Under the pieces are notes generated by a model. The model was given only the letters and a program-made list of their open reading frames with translations, searched no databases and had not been told where the DNA came from. Positions 1-6,681 of a stretch of 15,003 bases of DNA are shown piece after piece. The position numbers were made by a program, and so were the translations under genes. Origin of the DNA: Bacillota bacterium (lineage in GTDB: Bacteria > Bacillota_A > Clostridia > DSM-8532); the NCBI GenBank assembly GCA_023424865.1, contig JAFADM010000168.1, positions 1-15,003 on the forward strand, read 5' to 3'. Numbering within the stretch: the stretch's first letter is position 1; each line of letters starts with the position of its first letter.

Positions 1-323
1 AGGGGGTTGAAGGGCTTTGTCACATAATCGTCTGCGCCTACGTTGAGCCCCAGGATTTTGTCCATATCCTCGCTTTTGGCACTGAGCATGATAATGGGAA
101 TATTTTTTTCCTCCCGTATTTTCATGGTGGCGCGGATACCGTCCAGATTGGGCATCATCACGTCCATAATAATAAGGCTTACCTCCTGGGTTTTTAGAAG
201 CTTCAAAGCATCCATTCCGTCGGTGGCGGTGACCACCTCATAACCCTCTGTGGTTAAGTAAATCTCCAAAGCGGAGGTGATGTCCTTATTATCATCGCAA
301 ACAAGTATTCTTGCACCCTGCAT
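1..323 (-). CDS. OmpR/PhoB-type response regulator, receiver domain (partial, C-terminus beyond left edge)
   Basis: The 107 visible residues are a nearly complete CheY-like receiver domain. It begins MQGARILVCDDN, with the acidic pair D10/D11, the phospho-acceptor D54 in IIMDVMMP, the switch residue S81 in MLSAK, and the conserved lysine K103 in DDYVTKPF. The sequence GADDYVTKPFNP is typical of VanR/PhoB-like regulators, so a winged-helix DNA-binding domain is expected beyond the window edge, but this cannot be seen. A good ribosome site (AAGGAAGG) sits about 8 bases before the ATG at 323. The gene starts 40 bases after the stop of the glycosyltransferase on the same strand with no terminator between them, so cotranscription is likely. 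A partner histidine kinase would be expected further left (inference). Confidence 0.93.
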   Translation of the reverse strand, partial: MQGARILVCDDNKDITSALEIYLTTEGYEVVTATDGMDALKLLKTQEVSLIIMDVMMPNLDGIRATMKIREEKNIPIIMLSAKSEDMDKILGLNVGADDYVTKPFNP

Positions 324-363
324 GTGTCAGTTCCTTCCTTTTTCTTCGGCATAGGGAAAACTT

Positions 364-1590
364 TTACTCCATTTGGCCTATACCAACACTTCTTTTGTGC
401 TCAATGGGCCGCCAGCTCAGTTTTGGCGTAAACACCGCGGCTACGTTAATTATACCCGTTGTAAACATAAAAAAGGGATACATAAAAAGACTTTTTAGAA
501 GCCTTGGTGAAAACCTTCGTGCAAGAAGGAGAATAAACCCTCCCTGGAAAAACAGGCCCAAAAGGCCCATCACAGGCAACAACATCAATTGGACCAAATC
601 CGCTCCCCTCATGGCAGGCGGCAAAAGCAGCTGGAACGCCAGGTTAAAAAGGGGGAAAAGCATATTAAGGGCAAAGGCCGGCAGCATAAGCATGTAAATA
701 ACCGAATCCAGAATAAGGGCTGGGGACTGGGTTTTAAGAGACCTGAACAAAAGAGGAAGCCCCACCTTCATGTTCTGATAGCCGCCTACTGCCCAGCGAA
801 GCCTCTGTCTGGCAGAGGTTTTGAAATCCACCGGCTGCTCATCATAAAAACGGGCTTTGGGCTCATAGGCAATGGCGTGCCCTCTGGCTGCAAGCTGAAT
901 GGTAAATTCCGCATCCTCGCAAATGGTTTGGGTATTCCAGCCATCCTTTATAAGCTCGGTTTTAAAAACGTATCCTGTGCCCCCTGCAATGCAGGTAAGC
1001 CCAAAACGGTCATGGGGCTGGTAGTACATATCCGCAACGCCCCAGAAACCCATGGACATGCACCCTGAAACCCAGGAGTCATAAGGATTTTTGGAATCCC
1101 GGTACCCCATCACGGCAGAGGCTCCGGCAGAAAGCTTATCATTCATACAGCGCAAAAAGTCCTTATCTACCAGATTATCCGCATCAAAAATGCCGATTGC
1201 GTCATAATTCTGCCCCAGAGAAGGCATGAACTGCTTAAAGAACCATCCCAGTGCATAGCCTTTTCCTATATTGCCCAGATCATGGCGGTAATACACCAGT
1301 GCCCCTTTGTCGGCAGCGCGCTCGCCGGTTGCGTCGGTACAGTTGTCGGCAATAATGAAGATATCAAAGGCTTCCTTTGGGTAATTCTGTGCCTTAAGAC
1401 TGTCTATCAGGTGTCCGATCACGTTTTCCTCATTTCGGGCGGAAGCCACAAGGGCAAACCGACGATAAGATCCGGCGGTATTCTTTTTTCGGGTCTTTAG
1501 GCAGGCTGCCAGGAATAAGCCTCCCTGGTACAGCATTAATCCCGTAAATAAACCTGACAGAACAATCACCGCGTGATTTAACAGCTCCAT
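364..1590 (-). CDS. Membrane-anchored family 2 glycosyltransferase
   Basis: This 408-residue protein transfers a sugar from a nucleotide sugar to an unknown acceptor at the membrane. An N-terminal membrane segment (about residues 6-30) is followed by a GT-A domain. The domain shows a nucleotide-binding start (ALVASARNEE), ADNCTD near 81-86, the metal-binding DAD at 136-138, the catalytic-base region CEDAE at 224-228, and RQRLRW at 261-266, the Q/RxxRW motif of processive cellulose/hyaluronan/poly-GlcNAc synthase-like enzymes. Two or three hydrophobic segments follow (about 293-323, 333-357 and 366-388), ending in a WRPIEHKR tail common to this group. An AAGGAG site lies about 11 bases before the ATG. 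The response regulator gene follows 40 bases downstream. Product identity (exopolysaccharide, glycolipid or wall glycan) cannot be decided from sequence; family assignment is firm. Confidence 0.93.
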   Translation of the reverse strand: MELLNHAVIVLSGLFTGLMLYQGGLFLAACLKTRKKNTAGSYRRFALVASARNEENVIGHLIDSLKAQNYPKEAFDIFIIADNCTDATGERAADKGALVYYRHDLGNIGKGYALGWFFKQFMPSLGQNYDAIGIFDADNLVDKDFLRCMNDKLSAGASAVMGYRDSKNPYDSWVSGCMSMGFWGVADMYYQPHDRFGLTCIAGGTGYVFKTELIKDGWNTQTICEDAEFTIQLAARGHAIAYEPKARFYDEQPVDFKTSARQRLRWAVGGYQNMKVGLPLLFRSLKTQSPALILDSVIYMLMLPAFALNMLFPLFNLAFQLLLPPAMRGADLVQLMLLPVMGLLGLFFQGGFILLLARRFSPRLLKSLFMYPFFMFTTGIINVAAVFTPKLSWRPIEHKRSVGIGQME

Positions 1591-1789
1591 ATGTTGTTAT
1601 TCTCCTTCTTTTGCACTAGGCTCACACTTTACTTATATAAGGACTAAAGCCAACCCTGTCATCAATCTCCCATCGGCTTTCTAATGCCATTATAGCCTTC
1701 AATTATTAATCAGAGGATAAATAAATCATTAATTATTTATTAACTGTGATTTTTGAAGCCAGGGAAAAAGCTTACAGAAGAAATAGAGA
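1591..1789 (-). promoter_or_regulatory. Leader and probable promoter region of the glycosyltransferase gene
   Basis: This is most of a 344-base stretch (1591-1934) without a gene. On the minus strand it holds a perfect TATAAT at 1689-1694 with no recognisable -35 element at 16-18 bases. About 100 bases of leader follow, then an AAGGAG site close to the ATG at 1590. Within the leader, AAAGCC and GGCTTT (1646-1651 and 1675-1680) could pair into a 6-bp stem with a 23-base loop. The stretch 1690-1750 is strongly AT-rich, which may act as an UP-like or regulator-binding region. I compared the leader with c-di-GMP and other common riboswitch signatures from memory and saw no convincing match. Confidence 0.35.
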
Positions 1790-1813
1790 AAGGACCGGGT
1801 TTCCCCAGTCCTT
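1778..1813 (-). terminator. Probable rho-independent terminator after the beta-propeller glycosidase gene
   Basis: AAGGAC at 1790-1795 pairs with GTCCTT at 1808-1813. After one C/A mismatch, three more G-C pairs close a 4-base loop. Reading on the minus strand, the stem is followed by a pyrimidine-rich tail (TTTCTCTATTTCTTC). It lies about 120 bases after the stop codon at 1935 and before the glycosyltransferase promoter, which is a sensible position. The tail is interrupted by C and A, so the terminator may be weak. Confidence 0.5.
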
Positions 1814-1934
1814 CGGAAGTTCATTTAGTTCCATATTTATTACTACAATTCTTTAATAGCCAGCGATTTCGATTACAACTCTCCTGTAGCTTGTTAAGGC
1901 CGGTTCTCCGTTATCCATCAGGGAGTGCAATTTT

Positions 1935-2954
1935 TTACAGACCACGCTGCGAGCCCGCCAGTGGTTTTGATGTAGCTACTGCAATTGTTCTGAAGGTGCC
2001 GAAGCAGGTTGCAATATCGCTCGGGAGGCTTGGCCTGCAAGCACAGTAAAAATGATAGAGAACGCCCTCATGTGTGATAACAGACGGCTTATGGGCATAC
2101 TTGCTGTCCAGGCTGCCATCCGGGCCGTGGGTTATTATGGGTTCAGGGTGCTTTTCCCAGGAATGCAGATCGTTTGAAAAAGCAATACCCTCCTGAGCGT
2201 GCTTGCCGTCATAGCCAAAATAAAACATAGCCCACTTGTCCTGCAGCCTTAATACGCAAGGATCGCTGACAAATCTGCTTTCCCAGGTATCCGGTGCAAC
2301 ACGAATGAGCGGGTTTCCGGCAGATCGGGTCCAATTGATAAGATTAGGAGATGTAGCCAAACCTGTCTGCTCCACCCAACTTTTATTGGCTTCGGTCTTG
2401 TTTTTGGCATTATAGAATAAATAAAACAAGCCGTCATGTTCAAGTAGGCATTCTTTATACAAACCGCCTTGCTCCCATAAGGCTCCGTCTTCAGGTTTCA
2501 AAATGGGCTCCGGCATCCGATTCCAGGTAAGAAGGGTCGGGTCCTCCGTCCAGGCCAGTCCAATCCGGCCGGGACCGGTTTCATAACCCTCCCCCGGATA
2601 AGCATGATAGGCGAGCCAGTATTTGTTTTTCCATTTTTTCAAGGCGGGCTGTCCGTATATATCATTTTCCCTAAGTATCCAGCATCCTGCCACATTTACT
2701 GTATCCCAGCCGTTACCTTCACCTCGGCGCAAAATGACACCATAGTGCTGCCAATTCAATAAATTATCACTTGTTGCCAGTCCCGTTTGATAACCCTTAC
2801 CGTCAAAGCCAACATGCATCATGAAGTAACGGTTCTCATGACGGAAAACAAAGGGGCAATCCACGGCCTGCTCGTCAAAGGTGCCGGCTGCACCGGATCC
2901 GGTAAGAACCGGATGTTCCCACTTGTATGGTGTTAAATAACCAACTGGATTCAT
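1935..2954 (-). CDS. Cytoplasmic five-bladed beta-propeller glycosidase or phosphorylase, GH43/GH130-like
   Basis: The 339-residue product has the repeated blade pattern of the five-bladed propeller glycosidases (GH32/43/68/130 superfamily). Three clear blade motifs of the form G-L/I-A-x-S-x-x-L-x-x-W are seen: GLATSDNLLNW, GLATSPNLINW and GIAFSNDLHSW. Likely active-site acids are the Asp of VDCPF (residue 32), the Glu of YKECLL (168) and the Asp of VSDPCVL (231); this assignment is inference from the fold. I chose the ATG at 2954 because AAAGGAG precedes it by 8 bases. An in-frame ATG at 2990 has no ribosome site. There is no signal peptide, so the enzyme acts on imported oligosaccharides. 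The C-terminus ends in a short tail (AGSQRGL) after the usual SKP-like end of the domain. The gene stands alone and diverges from an AraC regulator. The substrate is unknown, and an oligosaccharide phosphorylase remains possible. Confidence 0.8.
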   Translation of the reverse strand: MNPVGYLTPYKWEHPVLTGSGAAGTFDEQAVDCPFVFRHENRYFMMHVGFDGKGYQTGLATSDNLLNWQHYGVILRRGEGNGWDTVNVAGCWILRENDIYGQPALKKWKNKYWLAYHAYPGEGYETGPGRIGLAWTEDPTLLTWNRMPEPILKPEDGALWEQGGLYKECLLEHDGLFYLFYNAKNKTEANKSWVEQTGLATSPNLINWTRSAGNPLIRVAPDTWESRFVSDPCVLRLQDKWAMFYFGYDGKHAQEGIAFSNDLHSWEKHPEPIITHGPDGSLDSKYAHKPSVITHEGVLYHFYCACRPSLPSDIATCFGTFRTIAVATSKPLAGSQRGL

Positions 2955-3083
2955 CTTACATGCTCCTTTATCAATATCACATTTGACCATTTCATAACAA
3001 TAATAGCATGCGTAATTCTTGTATTATATGGCCTAATCAGATATACTTTTGACTAAATCCGACCATATAAAGGAGTTAAAGAA
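2955..3083. promoter_or_regulatory. Divergent promoter and operator region, beta-propeller glycosidase / AraC regulator
   Basis: This 129-base intergenic region serves two divergent genes. On the minus strand a perfect TATAAT at 3023-3028 would start transcription near 3016 for the glycosidase; no good -35 box is found, which is typical of activator-dependent promoters. A perfect 8-bp inverted repeat, TTATATGG (3024-3031) and CCATATAA (3063-3070), brackets the core. The left arm overlaps the minus-strand -10 box, and the right arm touches the AAAGGAG site of the AraC gene. This placement would suit a regulator acting on both genes, but it could be chance in AT-rich DNA. Confidence 0.45.
3024..3070. 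repeat. 8-bp perfect inverted repeat TTATATGG-N31-CCATATAA
   Basis: The arms are at 3024-3031 and 3063-3070, identical when one is reverse-complemented. They are centred between the divergent glycosidase and AraC genes. The centre-to-centre distance of 39 bases is close to four helical turns, which would put both arms on the same face of DNA. A role as AraC half sites is inference. Confidence 0.4.
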
Positions 3084-3968
3084 ATGGAGCCCTCCCCTGT
3101 TCTACACCTTAAATGCAACCCGTATCCTGCCTATATCTCTTCCGGGAGGGTTGTTTATGGTGCCGAGGAAAAGCATCCGGAACGAATCTTTTCCACCTTT
3201 GTGGCAATGTTTATTGAAGAGGGGATTTTATATTTTACTGAAGGCGATTTTGCATATAATCTTACACCTGGCCAGTGGTTTATTCAGACACCGGGTATTC
3301 GGCATTTTGGGCATCAAGCCGGGGGAATCAGGACGGTATTCCACTTTGTCCATTTCCTGCCCCAGGGGGAATGGCACATCGAAACTGATGCACTGAAAAG
3401 AAAGCAGACTCCTCTCCCTGTTAGACTGCTGGACAGCGGCAAAGGAATTCGCATCCCTCAATATGAGCTTGAACTGCCTATGCGTGGAACATTTCTTTTT
3501 TCAGAATGGGAGGAATTGCTCAGTACCCTTCATCAGGATCGTACACCGGGCAGGGAGGCCATTGGAAAGCAGCTCCGATTTCTTGAACTGCTTGAATGGA
3601 TGGTATGGCTGGATTCCGAAAAGGAAACCGTGGCTATCCCCGTTAAAAAAGTACTGGACTATATCCATCAGCATTATGAGGAACCTCTTGCTATTTCGGA
3701 GCTGGCTCAACACTTTCACTTCTCCCCGGATTACTTAACCAGGAAAATCAAGCAGGCAACAGGTATGACCCCCTCTGCACTTATTATCCGGTACCGTATA
3801 GATAAAGCCAAGCAATTGCTTGTCCAAACAAATTATTCAATCCAACAAATCGGACATGATATTGGCTACGATGATATAGCCGTTTTCAGCAGGACATTCA
3901 AAAAGCATACCGGCAAATCCCCCGCTAATTATCGGAATGAGCAATTCGGCAAAGGGAGGCAGACTTAA
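3084..3968 (+). CDS. AraC-family transcriptional regulator with N-terminal cupin-like sensor (regulator 1)
   Basis: The 294-residue protein carries an N-terminal AraC-type sensor barrel (about residues 15-110, with a GDFAYNLTPGQWFIQTPG segment typical of these cupins) and a C-terminal double helix-turn-helix domain at about 186-286. The latter shows ISELAQHFHFSPDYLTRKIKQATG as helix-turn-helix 1 region and SIQQIGHDIGYDDIAVFSRTFKKHTGKSPANYR as the highly conserved second half. AAAGGAG lies 8 bases before the ATG. It diverges from the beta-propeller glycosidase, its most likely target, and probably responds to a sugar or oligosaccharide. Its last 44 bases overlap the 3' end of the convergent DUF5605-type gene, so transcription of either gene produces RNA antisense to the other. 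Confidence 0.93.
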   Translation: MEPSPVLHLKCNPYPAYISSGRVVYGAEEKHPERIFSTFVAMFIEEGILYFTEGDFAYNLTPGQWFIQTPGIRHFGHQAGGIRTVFHFVHFLPQGEWHIETDALKRKQTPLPVRLLDSGKGIRIPQYELELPMRGTFLFSEWEELLSTLHQDRTPGREAIGKQLRFLELLEWMVWLDSEKETVAIPVKKVLDYIHQHYEEPLAISELAQHFHFSPDYLTRKIKQATGMTPSALIIRYRIDKAKQLLVQTNYSIQQIGHDIGYDDIAVFSRTFKKHTGKSPANYRNEQFGKGRQT

Positions 3969-5457
3969 TTCGGATTGCCATGTATTCCTTGCCCGGCAGC
4001 TCAATTTTGAATTTACCCTTGAATACACCTTTTTTCTCAATGGTCATTTCCCAGGTATCAATGACCTCAACCTCATATTCATGTATTTCGTCGTAATAAA
4101 AGCTCTTGAACCTTGGACGCCCTACGCCGCAATAATTCAGACGGTAGGCCCCCCCTCCTAAAACAGCTTCCTGACTAGCTGTTCTATTTTCGGTTCGGCA
4201 AAACTTCAGTCCAATTCCAGGTGTTTGACATAGAATTTCATGTAAAAATTTTAATCTTATGGGAGATTCTCCATGGAGCTCGCCTCCATGAGACCACCAC
4301 AATTTATCTTCCGGATGAACAAAGGTTTCCCCATGTCCAGCATAGCCGCCGCGCAGGGTTGTTTCCCAAAAACGCCTGACCATTTCTTTTCCGCTGATGT
4401 TTCCCCAGTCATGCTCAATATTTCCTTCATAGCATAATTCGTCTATTACAATCGGTTTTCCATAACGCTCCCGCCATTCATTGGTCTTTTCAACGATTTT
4501 GTCAACGGGCTGTCTCTGTATGCAGCAGTGTGTGATCCACGGCCTGCTGTAATCATAAAATTGAAAGCAGTTATGAATAGAACGCAAATGGTTATAGGCG
4601 TCTTGCCTGCAAAGAATGTCGGCATACCTTTCCCAGTCTGCTAATTTTTTCTTCTTCATGAGATCATATTCGTTGGCAAAAGACCACCATACATTTCTAT
4701 AGGCTGAAAATCTTGCTATAATATAATTCCAATACAGGTCGTCGCTTTCAGCATCCATTTCACTGAATCCCCACCTGTCATAGGGATGCATGACAATCAG
4801 ATCCGCTTCTATCCCTAAATCCATTAAATCCTTGATCCTATTTTCAATCAATCGGAAGTGTTGGGGATTAAAACGCTTGAAATCCCACTTGTTTTCCGGA
4901 TTTATAGCGTAATACTGGGCAAAGTTACCTTTTGTAATTTTTGAACTGTCGCAGGGTGTATCTGCATAAGGGTATGTAATGGGATCATTGAAGTTGTAAT
5001 CATAATGCTTGGGAAAAATGCAAAACCTGATTTTATTAAAATAGCCTTCTTTTAATGTTTCAAGTGTTTTCGCCTGCATGTCTGATTGCTGATGAGTCCA
5101 CACATAGCAAGTCGTACCAACAGGGTAGTAAGGCGTTCCGTCCTCGTAGGCAAAATGATACGTGTTGGCAACTCTCACAGGCCCATGATTGTTTCCGTCC
5201 GGAGCAGCGACACTAAATTCACCCTTGAAAAGCTCGTCTGAAAAGCTTCCGAAAATTTCATAAGAATAGCTTCCTTCAAAGGATGGCATAAATCTTACTT
5301 TATAAACCCCATCACCATCATAAAAACCGTTTACCTTAACAGTCTCGTTTTTACCTCTGAAAATACCTTGTATATCATAATCTACAAAAGGATTTTTATC
5401 CGATTTACCATTGATGCTTACCTCATACATTCCCCATCTCTGTATCTCTGCTACCAT
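3925..5457 (-). CDS. DUF5060/DUF4038/DUF5605-type putative glycoside hydrolase
   Basis: This 510-residue protein without a signal peptide has three parts. The first is an N-terminal beta-sandwich (about 4-85, EIQRWGMYEVSI start, typical of DUF5060). The second is a TIM-barrel hydrolase core related to DUF4038/apiosidase-like enzymes (about 98-400). The third is a C-terminal beta domain (about 420-505) as in DUF5605 proteins. Probable catalytic acids are E263 in SFANEYD (acid/base) and E340 in PIVIDELCYEG (nucleophile), at the expected ends of barrel strands 4 and 7. AAGGAG precedes the ATG by 11 bases. It is the last gene of the four-gene minus-strand set, 147 bases after the phosphotransferase. 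Its 3' end overlaps the AraC regulator 1 gene by 44 bases. Substrate is unknown; relatedness to GH140 suggests release of a branch sugar, but that is inference. Base composition is visibly more AT-rich than in the GH2 gene. Confidence 0.82.
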   Translation of the reverse strand: MVAEIQRWGMYEVSINGKSDKNPFVDYDIQGIFRGKNETVKVNGFYDGDGVYKVRFMPSFEGSYSYEIFGSFSDELFKGEFSVAAPDGNNHGPVRVANTYHFAYEDGTPYYPVGTTCYVWTHQQSDMQAKTLETLKEGYFNKIRFCIFPKHYDYNFNDPITYPYADTPCDSSKITKGNFAQYYAINPENKWDFKRFNPQHFRLIENRIKDLMDLGIEADLIVMHPYDRWGFSEMDAESDDLYWNYIIARFSAYRNVWWSFANEYDLMKKKKLADWERYADILCRQDAYNHLRSIHNCFQFYDYSRPWITHCCIQRQPVDKIVEKTNEWRERYGKPIVIDELCYEGNIEHDWGNISGKEMVRRFWETTLRGGYAGHGETFVHPEDKLWWSHGGELHGESPIRLKFLHEILCQTPGIGLKFCRTENRTASQEAVLGGGAYRLNYCGVGRPRFKSFYYDEIHEYEVEVIDTWEMTIEKKGVFKGKFKIELPGKEYMAIRIKSASLCRIAHSDN

Positions 5458-5604
5458 GCTTCATTATGCTCCTTATCCATGATTTTTTACTGACCCTGAA
5501 CATTTAAATTCGAGTCAAACCATTTGTTAAAAAGATAATCAAACCAAAATTTACCATGTCCACATCATAGATCATACCACAAGCTAAACTTCATTAGTTT
5601 ATTT
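5458..5604 (-). promoter_or_regulatory. Intergenic leader of the DUF5605-type gene
   Basis: The 147-base gap begins just after the phosphotransferase stop with a perfect 6-bp hairpin, TAAACT (5585-5590) and AGTTTA (5596-5601), which lacks a T-run in the minus-strand direction and so is at most a weak processing or pausing signal. It also holds CCACAAGCT (5577-5585) and GTCCACA (5558-5564). Both words are also found, in either orientation, upstream of the GH2 gene (10018-10026 and 10008-10014). No clear promoter pair is seen. A TTGACT box is present on the minus strand but has no matching -10 element. Confidence 0.3.
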
Positions 5605-6561
5605 TTATAACAACTTAATTTCTCTCTCCAGCTGTTCATATGCCCATTTTTTATGATTATCACTGTAATTGCGATAATAACTTTCTATAACCATTATTAA
5701 ATAGAGATAGGTGTTATACAATCTTCTCCTTATGAGGGCAGCTTCATCCCACTTGAACAAATCGCCGTAGCCCTGAATAAAGTTCTGATGAGTGAGATGG
5801 TCTTTAAAATAGTATTCAATAAGCGGGTCTCCCCAGACAGCTCTGTCGCAGTCAATTATTGAGGCTATATGCCCATCGCTCCCTACAATCACATTTCCGT
5901 CATGAAGGTCCCAATGTACAAGCCTGGGCTCCTTTACCGAATTAAAAGCAGAAGCATTTTTTATAAACAGGGCTTCTATTTTCTCATAGTCCTCCGGCAG
6001 CTTCACATGATATTCTTCACCGTCCAGTAAAATATCTTTTACAAGAATATGAAAAGCCTCAAACCAGGTGTCTGCAGTTTTATCCGGCTGGGAATAATAC
6101 CCGAATCTTTCGCCAATTACATCATTAATGCAGCGGTTATAATATCCTAATTCCATTTCAATTGCTTTTTGACTTTCCGGGGGTAATTCTGCTTTTATCT
6201 TACTGTAAGCCTGCCCCGAGATCTTTTCCATAAAAAAATACTCTGGCACAAAACCTGTGCCTGATTCAGAATAATAATAGACCGTTGGAACCGGCACCCT
6301 GGTTTTAGCTTTCAAGTGCCTTAGAATATGTACCTCTGCTTTCATGATGTCTTTTTCATATCTCAATACCTTAATCTTTTTCGGAGGCACGATTTTTAAG
6401 ACAACCTCCTTATTGTTGTCAAGCCGTATGGAGTAGATTGTATTGTACCAGCCTTCCGTAATCTCATAAAATTCACTTACCTTGAAGCTTCCGTTAAAAG
6501 CTTCGTCCACCAGCCTCTCAATATCGTTCCTGTTAAGCTTAATTTTTGTAATACTATCCAT
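5605..6561 (-). CDS. APH-fold phosphotransferase (aminoglycoside phosphotransferase / sugar or small-molecule kinase family)
   Basis: The 318-residue protein has the protein-kinase-like APH fold. The ATP-binding lysine is in VVLKIV (about K56), the catalytic loop is HWDLHDGN at 216-223 (D218 base, N223 metal), and the metal-binding IIDCDRAVWGDP begins at 235 (D237). I chose the ATG at 6561 because AAAGGAG lies about 11 bases upstream. The longer frame from a TTG at 6651 has no ribosome site. It lies between an esterase and a putative glycosidase, all on the same strand with gaps of 120 and 147 bases. The family covers antibiotic kinases but also choline, methylthioribose, fructosamine and N-acetylhexosamine kinases. 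The glycosidase setting makes a sugar kinase a reasonable guess. An antibiotic-resistance role cannot be excluded. Confidence 0.87.
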   Translation of the reverse strand: MDSITKIKLNRNDIERLVDEAFNGSFKVSEFYEITEGWYNTIYSIRLDNNKEVVLKIVPPKKIKVLRYEKDIMKAEVHILRHLKAKTRVPVPTVYYYSESGTGFVPEYFFMEKISGQAYSKIKAELPPESQKAIEMELGYYNRCINDVIGERFGYYSQPDKTADTWFEAFHILVKDILLDGEEYHVKLPEDYEKIEALFIKNASAFNSVKEPRLVHWDLHDGNVIVGSDGHIASIIDCDRAVWGDPLIEYYFKDHLTHQNFIQGYGDLFKWDEAALIRRRLYNTYLYLIMVIESYYRNYSDNHKKWAYEQLEREIKLL

Positions 6562-6681
6562 GACGCCGGTTACTCCTTTGAAAACAGTATTTACCTTTTC
6601 CTGATGAAAAGAATCATCAATTAACAAAGTGTTCTCGCATAGTGCTCCCAAACAGTAAGATATTCATTGGTTTCGTCAGAT

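Noticed and set aside
589..1068. 159-residue plus-strand open frame
   Set aside because: It lies entirely inside the glycosyltransferase gene on the other strand, has no ribosome site and shows no family motifs.
1646..1680. Stem in the glycosyltransferase leader considered as a riboswitch
   Set aside because: It is only a 6-bp stem with a 23-base unpaired loop and has none of the conserved cores of c-di-GMP, SAM or other common riboswitches that I could recall.
5585..5601. TAAACT/AGTTTA hairpin as a terminator of the phosphotransferase gene
   Set aside because: There is no T-run after the stem in the minus-strand direction, and the stem is AT-rich; it is mentioned only within the intergenic entry.
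6562..6651. 30-residue N-terminal extension of the phosphotransferase from a TTG at 6651
   Set aside because: The extension has no ribosome site, while the ATG at 6561 has AAAGGAG at good spacing and begins close to the APH-fold domain.
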